Shown: piece by piece, positions 30,519-37,592 of the stretch
Layout: each line of letters opens with the position of its first letter
Numbering within the stretch: the stretch's first letter is position 1
IMG/VR virus record: IMGVR_UViG_3300035670_000354
Span: 1-47,453 of that record
Direction: 5' to 3' (one strand)
DNA length: 47,453 nt
DNA from: a virus
The notes under the pieces: model-generated
Told to the model about the DNA's origin: nothing
Databases searched by the model: none
The model's input: only the letters and a program-made list of their open reading frames with translations
Made by a program: the position numbers and the translations under genes

Positions 30519-31004
30519 TTAGCGCCCCGCAAACCCCGTCTTGTTGGGTTTGCGCACGCCCTTGAAGCCGTGGTTGCGGGTCGGGGCTCCGTTCTTCTTC
30601 GACACCAAGCGCTTGAGAATGCGCATGGCTTGCTGAAGCAACCACGACCCCGAGCCGGTGCGCCCTCGGCCGCGGCGTCGGGTCGTTTGCCTTCCTCGGG
30701 CCCTACGCGCCGCTCTACGGCGCTGGCGGCGGGCCTTCTGGCGCTTGCGTTGGAGCCGACGCTGGCGCTTCCTGGCTGCCCTTTGGGCCCGCGTAGCGGC
30801 CTTACGGGCGCGCTTAGCGAGCCGCTTGACGGCCTTCGCCGCGCGCTTCTTGACGCGCGCTAGGGCCTTGGCGATCTTGCCGCGCATCCGCTGGACGGCC
30901 GTTAGCTTCCTGCGCTTAGCGCGCGGCTTCTTAGCCGGCTTGGGTTTCGCGAGCTTTACCCGGTACCGGTTATTAGGCTGTTTGCCGGTAACGTCTATCG
31001 CCAT
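30519..31004 (-). CDS. Extremely basic protamine-like protein
   Basis: This 161-residue protein has a central stretch (about 20-115) made almost entirely of Lys, Arg and Ala (KKRAAKAVKRLAKRARKAAT, RRLQRKRQKARRQRRRAARR), which recalls histone H1 tails or protamines, and a C-terminal piece (SWLLQQAMRILKRLVSKKNG, then RKPNKTGFAGR). It has no known fold. It lies within the neck module, so it may bind DNA or the portal channel during packaging. The opposite strand is open too, but only as a Arg/Leu-rich shadow. Confidence 0.7.
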   Translation of the reverse strand: MAIDVTGKQPNNRYRVKLAKPKPAKKPRAKRRKLTAVQRMRGKIAKALARVKKRAAKAVKRLAKRARKAATRAQRAARKRQRRLQRKRQKARRQRRRAARRARGRQTTRRRGRGRTGSGSWLLQQAMRILKRLVSKKNGAPTRNHGFKGVRKPNKTGFAGR

Positions 31005-31006
31005 GG

Positions 31007-31528
31007 CTACTTGCGGCCTACCACCGCTCGCTGGCGTAAGTTCTTGATACTACGAGCCTGTTTGAGCTTCGCGCGGTACGTGAGGTTATTGTGGAGCATA
31101 TACGACTCCACAAGCGGGACGTCGAAGCCTTTCTTCTTAGCGATGGTCGACTTAGCTAGTTTCGGCGTGATTCTTCCCTGGGCCATGTTGTCGCGCAAGG
31201 CCTTGGCCCACTTGAACCCGAGCTCTTGCAACGCCTTCGTGCGCGTCTCGGTGCCCTTCAACACGCGCCTAAGCCGGGTCGTAGTGTCGCGCTTCATCTT
31301 GGCGATGTTCGCGTCCAACCAATCTCCTAACCACCGGCGTCGAGGCACCCCGAGGCCTAGCTCGTGGATGGTGGCGATTTGACCTACGGTTTTGTCGGAC
31401 CCCAGGTAACGCCGGTCGGCTTCTTGTTTGTGGACGCCGAGCGTGATCTCTCCCAGCTCGCCGAGAGACGCCACCAGCTTCGAGAAGCCGTTGTCTTTCG
31501 ACTTGACCGTGGTCTTGACCTTGGTCAT
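31007..31528 (-). CDS. HK97 gp10-like head-tail joining protein
   Basis: This 173-residue protein (SKLVASLGELGEITLGVHKQEADRRYLGSDKTVGQIATIHELGLGVPRRRWLGDWLDANIAKM, then GFKWAKALRDNMAQGRITPKLAKSTIAKKKGFDVPLVESYMLHNNLTY) has the gp10/virion-morphogenesis pattern: IHE-G-x-G-x-P-x-R-x-x, an amphipathic helix, then a substrate-like I-xP-L-x-x-S-x-IA-K-K block and L-VES-x-L-x-x-x-x. I chose the ATG at 31528, just before the stop of the DUF4054 gene. It likely completes the neck. Confidence 0.75.
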   Translation of the reverse strand: MTKVKTTVKSKDNGFSKLVASLGELGEITLGVHKQEADRRYLGSDKTVGQIATIHELGLGVPRRRWLGDWLDANIAKMKRDTTTRLRRVLKGTETRTKALQELGFKWAKALRDNMAQGRITPKLAKSTIAKKKGFDVPLVESYMLHNNLTYRAKLKQARSIKNLRQRAVVGRK

Positions 31529-31529
31529 C

Positions 31530-31826
31530 CTAGAACACCCGAATACCAATGGTTCCGGACCGTTGCAGACTACGGAGCTCGTACTCCCACGTTAGCTGCT
31601 GCTCGGGGTTGGTCGAGCGCATCTTGAGCCCGAAGGGAGAGCGCAAGAGTAGGATCGCCGCCCGTAGCATCACCGCTTGGGCCGTCAGCGCCGCGGATTG
31701 GTAGATCGTCGAGTTGGTGCGCGCCGCCGCTTCGGTGAGCTTGGTAGTCACCAACCCCGAGGCCGCTCCCGCGAACTCCGGGAACGATGCTAGGAAGTCC
31801 GAGTTCGATGGGATAGGGGCAGCCAT
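31530..31826 (-). CDS. DUF4054 head-tail adaptor
   Basis: This 98-residue protein reads DFLASFPEFAGAASGLVTTKLTEAAARTNSTIYQSAALTAQAVMLRAAILLLRSPFG, matching the DUF4054 head-tail connector family (F-x-x-x-FPEFA start, then A-x-x-LAAHLL-like helix). Its promoter-like GCGCTATACT (31832-31841) and the + strand endolysin promoter form one palindromic site between the two divergent starts. Confidence 0.78.
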   Translation of the reverse strand: MAAPIPSNSDFLASFPEFAGAASGLVTTKLTEAAARTNSTIYQSAALTAQAVMLRAAILLLRSPFGLKMRSTNPEQQLTWEYELRSLQRSGTIGIRVF

Positions 31827-31831
31827 GGTGT

Positions 31832-31847
31832 AGTATAGCGCTAGACT
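31832..31847. promoter_or_regulatory. Divergent promoter between DUF4054 and endolysin genes
   Basis: AGTATAGCGCTAGACT gives GCGCTATACT on the - strand (31832-31841), with a good TATACT, and GCGCTAGACT on the + strand (31838-31847), centred on AGCGCT. Confidence 0.6.
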
Positions 31848-31852
31848 TTAGG

Positions 31853-32296
31853 ATGCCTAGATACCGCGCAGACAACGTCGATTTGCTTCTCCCTTTCTTC
31901 GCCGGCAAGACCTACGCGGTGCTGGCCTCGATGGAAGCCAAAGGCTACAAGCCGGTGCCGTTCGACACGCTACGCACGCCCGCCGAGGCCGCCAAGTTCT
32001 TCGCCCGAGGCACCGGCTCGAAGAACTCGATGCACCTCTACGGCGCCGCGTGCGACGTGATTTGCGACGTCCACGGCTGGGGCTGCCAAGCCAAAGGCTG
32101 CAACTTCTACCGTGACCTAGGGATCTCGGTCGAGCTCCAAGGGCTAGTGTGGGGCGGACGGTTCCGCTCGCGCGTCGACCTCCCGCACTTCCAGATTTGC
32201 TCCGTCGCCGACCAGCCCGCGGTGCGAGCGATCAAGGACTGGGCGGAGCGGGACGAGTTCTGCAAGAAGCGCTACCTAGAGCGCTTGAAGCGCTAG
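31853..32296 (+). CDS. M15 peptidase endolysin
   Basis: This 147-residue protein has the L-alanyl-D-glutamate / D-Ala-D-Ala carboxypeptidase M15 zinc site: SMHLYGAACDV (His61, Asp68) and DLPHFQI (His112). RFRSRVDLPHFQ and VWGGRF are typical of phage lysins. It cuts cell-wall peptides, without a recognisable signal peptide, so it depends on a holin. It is on the + strand opposite the head genes and followed by a strong hairpin. ATG at 31853 starts a few bases after GCGCTAGACT (31838-31847). Confidence 0.92.
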   Translation: MPRYRADNVDLLLPFFAGKTYAVLASMEAKGYKPVPFDTLRTPAEAAKFFARGTGSKNSMHLYGAACDVICDVHGWGCQAKGCNFYRDLGISVELQGLVWGGRFRSRVDLPHFQICSVADQPAVRAIKDWAERDEFCKKRYLERLKR

Positions 32297-32297
32297 T

Positions 32298-32337
32298 CGC
32301 TTCACTAAACTCGGCGCTCAGCCTATTTAGTGAAGCG
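32298..32337. terminator. Bidirectional hairpin between endolysin and RNR genes
   Basis: A perfect 12-bp inverted repeat (CGCTTCACTAAA at 32298-32309, TTTAGTGAAGCG at 32326-32337, loop 16) lies between the convergent endolysin and RNR genes. It has no clear T run, so it may be a rho-independent-like block for both directions or an RNA-protecting hairpin. Confidence 0.6.
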
Positions 32338-32356
32338 TTCCGCGTCCCGAGGAACG

Positions 32357-35300
32357 CTAGACGATCGCGCACACCCCGCCCGCGCACGCCGCCTCCGCGC
32401 GCAACGAGGTGTTGTCCTCGGCCTCGTGCACCTCGAGGTAAAGAACCGGCGTGTAGTTCGAGGTGAGCTCCGCCCAGCGTTTCTCGTCTTCCTCCGTGGT
32501 GATGGCCTCGTTGGGAGCGAAGGCGTAGTCTTTGTCCCCGGTCGAGGCCAGCAACGACACGCCGGTGAAGTCTTGGCGGTTCTCCCAAATGTAGTCGGCG
32601 ACCTCGTCCCATTCGTGGGGGTGGACCACGACGGTGTTCGAGACGTTGTGGTGAAGCCCCGGGGAGTCCTCGGACCTAGCGGTGCCGGGCACCACCCAGT
32701 TTTGCTGGGTAGACCGGACCATTTCCAAGAACTCCAGGGCCCGGATGTCGTCCTTGATGATGGCGCCCTCGGGGGCCTCGACGGGGAACTCGATGACCCA
32801 CTTACCGTCTGGCTTCTTGACGCACATGTGCGGGTTGGCCGCGTAGAAGGCCTGGAACACTACCTCAAGCTCGTCGGCCGTGACGCGCCGGATGTAGCGG
32901 CGGGCGTGGTGGGCGTGGTGCCCGGAGCCGACGCTCCCCAGCGCCAAAGACGTCGTACCGGACGGTTTTACGCATGTCGTACGGGCGGCTGGGCGGATGC
33001 CTAGCTCGGCCGCGTAGACCGCGTTCCACGCCTTGATCTTCTCCGCCACCGAGCGCTGGAACTCGGGGTTGCACGCCACCTCCGGCGCGTCGAGCATGCC
33101 GGTCATCCCGATACCGAGTAGCGCGTCCCGGCGCGCGATGGCCTCGGATACAAACCCCAGGTAAGGCATGTCGGTGTAAGACGCCTGGAGCGTGCCGATC
33201 AGCGTAGCGGCCTTGGCGGCCAGCTCGAAGTCGGCCAGAGACTCTAGCTGCGCCGCGTTGATCTCGCACAAGTTGCAAAACGCCCAGCCGGTATAGGCCG
33301 TGCCTTTGCGTAAGTATACGGGATTCAAGCCGATTTCGGCGCATTGTCCGGCAACTATGCCGTTGGCTGTAACGATATTGGTTTCTGGTTGTGTCAAGCA
33401 GAACACGTCCGAAAAACCGACGGACTCGATGCTTACGATTTTGGTTATGAACCTCTCAGGTTTACGGCAGTCTTCGCCCCTCTCTTCTAGGTATCGGTTG
33501 ATCTTGTCGGCCTTGCGTCCTAGTAGCCCTATCTTGTCTCGGAACGTGATTAGGTTGGGCCTATTCACGATCAATTCATACGTCTGCTTGCACCAATAGT
33601 CCTTCCGACCGCCGTTGCCGTCAGGCAAGGAACGGAAACCAGCCGGGTGCCTAGGGTACACCTTGCTGATGACTCCGAACATACTCAAGAGAACCTGAAC
33701 GTCCTCAAGTAGCTCTTTGCTAGATTGCGATAACCTCAAAGAGATAGTTTTCTTGGTGCCCTCTCCTCCTGAGAGGACCGTCCCGTCTGACATAAACAGA
33801 CCACGCAGATAGCCCGCTACGAACTCCTTGGACCCGCCCCAGACGGACTCTGGCACACGGGCCTTCAAACCCGCCACTTGCTCTCCGTCGGCTAGGGTCT
33901 CCAGCCATCGGTACAATCGCGCCCCTCCAATCCTCTTCTTGGCTACGCCTCCCTCGGTCAAGACGCCTTCCAGCCACGTACACGGCCCATAGTTCCTTTT
34001 ACGAAATGACGGAATGCTCGTAACTACAGCATTCACACAATCGCCTACGTGCTCGAGGACATCGAAGTCGGGTTGCCACAGATCTACAAAGGCTAGTTTG
34101 TCGTCGTGGGTAGAAGTACCGTCCCCTGTATACAACCCCAAGACCAAACCTTCGTCCGCCGTGCCTGTGGTGCCAAAGCTTCCTTCCCCTGACGGCAAGA
34201 GCAAGACGTCCCCGACCTTCAAATCCCTGAGCTCCTTCCTACCCTCCGGAGTCGGGAACTCGTGTCGATCCGTGACCTTGACCTTGAAGCCGTGTTCGGT
34301 GACTAGCTCGAAGACTTCGGCGTTCTTCTGGGTGAGGCGGACTGGGCCGGCAGCGAGAACGGACACGCCTTTTGTGTCGTAGATTGCGCTGCCTTTGCCG
34401 GCTCGCTTGTCGGCGACTACTAGATTCTGTGCACCCTTCTTGGCCATATCACCGATCTTCTTGTAGCCTTCGTTGGTCCAGATTCGGGTGTCCGGGTGAA
34501 AGCAGGGGTTAGTACCGTGATCGTAGTTGTCCGTGAAAAAGAACCCCGGCTCACCCCATTGCCGCGTCATTTCGAAGATGCGCTTGAACTCCTCCTCGCC
34601 GACTTCGTCCCGTTTCAGCACGACCGAGTTGTTGGCGTTCGAGAACCAAGGGTCGGTCGCCCACCACGACCCCGTCTTGGCTGCCATCATTTCGGGGTCT
34701 TCTAGCGAGAACAGCGCGATCATAGCCGAGCGTCGGATACCGCCGGACAACACCGCGTCGGCGGCGTGACACATGATGCGATGGCATTCGATAGGGCGGA
34801 GCTGGCGGCCTTGGGCGTCGGTCAGCACCCCGCGGATGCGCTCCAACGTCTCGGCCAGCTTCGCCGAGCCCGGCGCGCGCCCGCCAGAGGTCTTTAGAGG
34901 CGTTCCGGCGGGCCGGACGGCCGAGTAGTCGAACTCGAGGTGCTCCCCGGCCTGGAAGGCCGCCAGGAGGGCTTTGAGGGCATCCGCCCAGCCCTCGATG
35001 GTGTCGCCCACGACGTGGGTACGAACGCGCTCCGGGTCGACGGTGCCAATGACGGGCAGCCTCGAGACATGCCGGAACTGAACCGAGTAGCCGACGCCGC
35101 ACCCGCTCAAGAGCAAGAACAACGCCTCGGAGAACACCTCCAGCCGATCTACCAAAGAAAACGAGCAGTTGTAGATTCGGTTGCTGTTGGCTTCGATCGC
35201 CGCCCCGCCGAACTGCATCGAACGCATCGACGGCAGCACCTTCTTAGCCCGCACGAGGTCGAACGCACCTCGGATCTTGCCCTCTAGGTGCGGGAACCTA

Positions 35301-35431
35301 CGGATGTGCATGGCCTCGACCCGGGCCACGGTCTCGGTGTAGGTCTCCCGCCGAGAGAGCTCGGGTAGGAAGCGGGCGTACTTGGCTGCATGGATGTAGT
35401 CGGAGATTGCTTCTGGTCCTGGTCCGCGCAT
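32357..35431 (-). CDS. nrdJ: Class II (adenosylcobalamin-dependent) ribonucleotide reductase, intein-containing
   Basis: This 1024-residue precursor makes a 637-residue enzyme after removal of an intein at residues 310-696. Extein motifs are NCSFSLVDR, GCGVGYSVQF, the NPC-AEI active-site strand (split by the intein), CVKPSGTTS and the C-terminal CAGGVCAIV redox cysteines. Start is the ATG at 35431 with AGGAG upstream; an in-frame extension to 35539 lies over a zinc-ribbon gene. Monomeric class II reductases make deoxynucleotides without oxygen and are common in phages. It lies in the late region, away from the other nucleotide genes, and has a GTGGTAGGCT promoter-like site upstream. Confidence 0.92.
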   Translation of the reverse strand: MRGPGPEAISDYIHAAKYARFLPELSRRETYTETVARVEAMHIRRFPHLEGKIRGAFDLVRAKKVLPSMRSMQFGGAAIEANSNRIYNCSFSLVDRLEVFSEALFLLLSGCGVGYSVQFRHVSRLPVIGTVDPERVRTHVVGDTIEGWADALKALLAAFQAGEHLEFDYSAVRPAGTPLKTSGGRAPGSAKLAETLERIRGVLTDAQGRQLRPIECHRIMCHAADAVLSGGIRRSAMIALFSLEDPEMMAAKTGSWWATDPWFSNANNSVVLKRDEVGEEEFKRIFEMTRQWGEPGFFFTDNYDHGTNPCFHPDTRIWTNEGYKKIGDMAKKGAQNLVVADKRAGKGSAIYDTKGVSVLAAGPVRLTQKNAEVFELVTEHGFKVKVTDRHEFPTPEGRKELRDLKVGDVLLLPSGEGSFGTTGTADEGLVLGLYTGDGTSTHDDKLAFVDLWQPDFDVLEHVGDCVNAVVTSIPSFRKRNYGPCTWLEGVLTEGGVAKKRIGGARLYRWLETLADGEQVAGLKARVPESVWGGSKEFVAGYLRGLFMSDGTVLSGGEGTKKTISLRLSQSSKELLEDVQVLLSMFGVISKVYPRHPAGFRSLPDGNGGRKDYWCKQTYELIVNRPNLITFRDKIGLLGRKADKINRYLEERGEDCRKPERFITKIVSIESVGFSDVFCLTQPETNIVTANGIVAGQCAEIGLNPVYLRKGTAYTGWAFCNLCEINAAQLESLADFELAAKAATLIGTLQASYTDMPYLGFVSEAIARRDALLGIGMTGMLDAPEVACNPEFQRSVAEKIKAWNAVYAAELGIRPAARTTCVKPSGTTSLALGSVGSGHHAHHARRYIRRVTADELEVVFQAFYAANPHMCVKKPDGKWVIEFPVEAPEGAIIKDDIRALEFLEMVRSTQQNWVVPGTARSEDSPGLHHNVSNTVVVHPHEWDEVADYIWENRQDFTGVSLLASTGDKDYAFAPNEAITTEEDEKRWAELTSNYTPVLYLEVHEAEDNTSLRAEAACAGGVCAIV
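33344..34504 (-). mobile_element. Intein with LAGLIDADG endonuclease, inserted before the RNR catalytic Cys
   Basis: The 387-residue insertion starts with Cys1 (CFHPDTRIWTNEGYKKIGDM, block A), has a block B VTDRHEFPTPEG with the T-x-x-H-like site, and endonuclease blocks LVLGLYTGDGT and FVAGYLRGLFMSDGT. It ends ETNIVTANGIVAGQ before the +1 Cys of CAEI. The last residue is Gln rather than Asn and the penultimate residue is Gly rather than His. The encoded DNA is AT-richer than the exteins. Such an ending occurs in other inteins of ribonucleotide reductases and implies a modified final splicing step. Confidence 0.88.
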
Positions 35432-35453
35432 GTAAACTCCTGGGCGAACCAGA

Positions 35454-35463
35454 AGCCTACCAC
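35454..35463 (-). promoter_or_regulatory. Late promoter-like motif GTGGTAGGCT before the RNR gene
   Basis: A one-base variant of the late motif, 22 bases before the RNR ATG. Confidence 0.4.
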
Positions 35464-35483
35464 AGCCGACCTCGGCGAAGCAA

Positions 35484-35657
35484 CTAGTGTCTTGTGGTCG
35501 TAGAACGCAGCATGTCGCACACGTTCTCGAAGAACTCACAGCCGCAAAAGCACGCCGGAGGCGGGTCCTTGCCGTCCCACAAAGAGAAGCAATACTCGCA
35601 CGACCACATGTCTGCGTAGTGCTCGGGTTTCTCCGGGTCGCGTTTCTGCTTAGCCAT
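35484..35657 (-). CDS. Small zinc-ribbon protein
   Basis: This 57-residue ORF (MAKQKRDPEKPEHYADMWSC then EYCFSLWDG, ACFCGCEFFENVC) has six cysteines, with CEYC followed by CFCGC, consistent with a zinc ribbon or zinc-knuckle protein. ATG at 35657 overlaps the previous gene's stop (GCCAATGGCTAA). It is not long enough for a default ORF cutoff. Its function is unknown; it is part of a small-protein cluster upstream of the RNR gene. Confidence 0.65.
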   Translation of the reverse strand: MAKQKRDPEKPEHYADMWSCEYCFSLWDGKDPPPACFCGCEFFENVCDMLRSTTTRH

Positions 35658-36117
35658 TGGCGCCGGCCAGCTTCGCCGCGATGGCGTTCTTAACGTCGCG
35701 GCGGGGGTCCGAGGCCCAGCGCTTGAGGACGTTCACGTCGCTGGTGAGCTTGACCGCCACGAGCGCCTGGGCGTCGGTGTAGCCTCGAAGGTCGGCCGGC
35801 GGCACGGGCCCGTCTTCACGGCCGGCTTGGTCGTCCGAGTAGATCGTGATGCGGGGCCCGTACTTGGTGCCCTCCATCGTCACGTAGCGGACGGATTGCT
35901 GAAGGTCCTCGAGCAACAGGACGCCGGGCGAGATAGGCTTGCCGGCCTTGCCGTTCTTGCCTTCGCTCGCGACGATGTGGCTCTTGAGCTCTTCTAGGTA
36001 CTTCGTTGGGACCGTGTTCAGGCCCGGAAGCAGCCGGATTCCGGCCGGGAAGGTCTCCGTCGCGAACAAGTAGATGGCCGCGATGGTGTTGTTCTCGATT
36101 TTGACGACTTCACTCAT
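35650..36117 (-). CDS. Hypothetical structural-region protein
   Basis: This 155-residue protein starts MSEVVKIENNTIAAIYLFATETFPAGIRLLPGLNTVPTKYLEELKSHI and ends ALVAVKLTSDVNVLKRWASDPRRDVKNAIAAKLAG. It contains a beta-rich first half (an NNT-AAIYLF-xxxFPAGIRLLPGLNTV pattern I associate with small phage head-region proteins) and a helical second half. I chose the ATG at 36117; MCARPL at 36138 is less well placed. GCGCTAGACC lies just upstream. Confidence 0.65.
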   Translation of the reverse strand: MSEVVKIENNTIAAIYLFATETFPAGIRLLPGLNTVPTKYLEELKSHIVASEGKNGKAGKPISPGVLLLEDLQQSVRYVTMEGTKYGPRITIYSDDQAGREDGPVPPADLRGYTDAQALVAVKLTSDVNVLKRWASDPRRDVKNAIAAKLAGANG

Positions 36118-36124
36118 ACTGAGT

Positions 36125-36134
36125 GGTCTAGCGC
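36125..36134 (-). promoter_or_regulatory. Late promoter-like motif GCGCTAGACC
   Basis: It lies 7 bases before the ATG of the 155-residue head-region gene; its last base deviates from the motif. Confidence 0.4.
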
Positions 36135-36138
36135 ACAC

Positions 36139-36318
36139 TCACGGAGTTGCAAGGAATTTTTCAAGCCGAGGGCGCATGAGCTTGCTTATTTCGCGGATTT
36201 GGCGCTCGATGTCCTTCCTAAACAGCGTGGATTCGAAGCACGCCGCGCAAAAAGGGATGTCGCAAGAGCACAGCGTGTGGCCGGGCAGCTCGTAGGGTTT
36301 GGGCGTCTTGAGGTCCAT
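36139..36318 (-). CDS. Small Cys-rich protein
   Basis: This 59-residue protein (MDLKTPKPYELPGHTLCSCDIPFCAACFESTLFRKDIERQIREISKL then RPRLEKFLATP) has CSC-x4-CAAC, possibly a zinc site, plus a C-terminal helix. Its ATG overlaps the stop of the small membrane protein as TGATG. No known family was recognised. Confidence 0.6.
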   Translation of the reverse strand: MDLKTPKPYELPGHTLCSCDIPFCAACFESTLFRKDIERQIREISKLMRPRLEKFLATP

Positions 36319-36464
36319 CACCACACCCCCCAGAAGATCAGCCGAAGGACGGCGGACACCATGGCCGATGCCACGAAGAGCAGGCACACGAAGACCATGA
36401 AACAAACCGCGGCGAACGCGAAGGCGTCCAGCCACCACCTAGCGACTCTTGATAGTTTCTTCAT
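36318..36464 (-). CDS. Small membrane protein
   Basis: This 48-residue protein is dominated by hydrophobic residues (WWLDAFAFAAVCFMVFVCLLFVASAMVSAVLRLIFWGVW) after a basic start (MKKLSRVAR), so one long or two short membrane segments are likely. It is too short for default ORF cutoffs. Holin, antiholin or superinfection-related roles are all possible. It is coupled to the Cys-rich gene and follows the capsid terminator. Confidence 0.55.
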   Translation of the reverse strand: MKKLSRVARWWLDAFAFAAVCFMVFVCLLFVASAMVSAVLRLIFWGVW

Positions 36465-36502
36465 GCCTCAGACGCTACCGCGAAAACGGCTTCGTAGGCA
36501 AG

Positions 36503-36538
36503 AAAAAACCCGCCTAGCGCGTGAGATCACTAGGCGGG
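36503..36538 (-). terminator. Rho-independent terminator after the capsid gene
   Basis: On the - strand, CCCGCCTAG pairs with CTAGGCGGG (9 bp, 12-base loop; + arms 36509-36517 and 36530-36538), followed by a run of six T (36503-36508). This is the best terminator in the window. It would limit read-through from the abundant capsid message into the small genes and RNR. Confidence 0.85.
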
Positions 36539-36558
36539 CTAGAGCTAACTAGTTGATA

Positions 36559-37563
36559 TTACAGGGTTTGATTGTCCACGTAACAAATGCCCGGCGGGAC
36601 ATGCACGGCCACACCGGCCATACGCGCCATGCACGGGTAGGTGAGCACGAGGCCTTGCTGCGTGGGAGGGAAGATCTCGAACTCCTTGCCGACGATGAAC
36701 TCGACCACCGAGGGGTCGCGCTTGTAGGCCACGATGCGGCCGTTGGTGCCGGCTGCGTTCGCGGTGTTGAGCTTGGTCCAGCTCTCTACGGTGATATCAG
36801 GGTTCTGGCGCTGGAACGCCGTGAGCACCGTATCTCCGCTGGAGTTGGTAGCCGAGAGAAGCTTTGTGGAGACCTTGCGGAAGGCGGCCGTCGACATAAG
36901 GATCGTGTCGGGGCGATAGAGCTCGTATGAGTTCGTGATCATCTGGGTGACGATGGAGTTCAGATCGTCGAGCATCTGCTCGCCGGTAGCCGAAGCCCAG
37001 GTCCCGTTCGTCACGCTAAGCAGCGAGACGTTGGGGTTGTTCAGAAGGCCGTAGGAGTTCGTCTGAGGGCAGCCAACGGCCACCGCCTCGTCGATACCCC
37101 ACTCGATGCCCTTACGGGCTGCCATCTGAAGGCGCTCGACGAGAGGCACGCCCGCGCGGGCGGCCTGGCGAAGGTCCGTGACCGAGTAGTGGTACGAGTC
37201 GCCGATGTCGTAGTACTTCATCGTGACTTCGGTTGCACTCGCCGACACGCTGGGGAAGTCCGTTGCGTAGTTCGCCACGACCTTCGACATGAAGAACGAG
37301 TCCCACATGCGGAAGGTAATGAACTCGCTGGCGTCTCCGCCTTCGGCCGAGAACGGCACGAACGATCGACCCTTGAACTCCGGGTACTGCTTCTCATACA
37401 CGCGGTTGGAGACCGTCTCCAGCGCGCGGGCAAAGGTCATGGTCTCGCTGGCGTCGGTGACGCCAATATACTCGGCCGCGTCCCGCACCGCGCGGGGCAC
37501 GTCGGAGAGGGATTGGATCTTAGCCTCCGCCTCCGCATCGTAACACTTGTTCATCTTAGACAT
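36559..37563 (-). CDS. Major capsid protein (DUF2184)
   Basis: This 334-residue protein follows DUF2184: MSKMNKCYDAEAEAKIQSLSDVPRAVRDAAEYIGVTDAS, RVYEKQYPEFKGRSFVPFSAEGGDASEFITFRMWDSF, ATEVTMKYYDIGDSYHYSVTDLRQAARAGVPLVERLQMAARKGIEWGIDEAVAVGC, then RPDTILMSTAAFRKVSTKLLS and IFPPTQQGLVLTYPCMARMAGVAVHVP. I chose the ATG at 37563, well placed after AAAGGTGA; the GTG at 37572 is an alternative. It forms the HK97-fold shell. A CCGCTAACCT promoter-like site lies upstream. Confidence 0.95.
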   Translation of the reverse strand: MSKMNKCYDAEAEAKIQSLSDVPRAVRDAAEYIGVTDASETMTFARALETVSNRVYEKQYPEFKGRSFVPFSAEGGDASEFITFRMWDSFFMSKVVANYATDFPSVSASATEVTMKYYDIGDSYHYSVTDLRQAARAGVPLVERLQMAARKGIEWGIDEAVAVGCPQTNSYGLLNNPNVSLLSVTNGTWASATGEQMLDDLNSIVTQMITNSYELYRPDTILMSTAAFRKVSTKLLSATNSSGDTVLTAFQRQNPDITVESWTKLNTANAAGTNGRIVAYKRDPSVVEFIVGKEFEIFPPTQQGLVLTYPCMARMAGVAVHVPPGICYVDNQTL

Positions 37564-37577
37564 ACGATTCACCTTTC

Positions 37578-37587
37578 AGGTTAGCGG
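37578..37587 (-). promoter_or_regulatory. Late promoter-like motif CCGCTAACCT before the capsid gene
   Basis: It lies 14 bases before the chosen capsid ATG; first base pair differs from the motif. Confidence 0.45.
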
Positions 37588-37592
37588 AGGTA

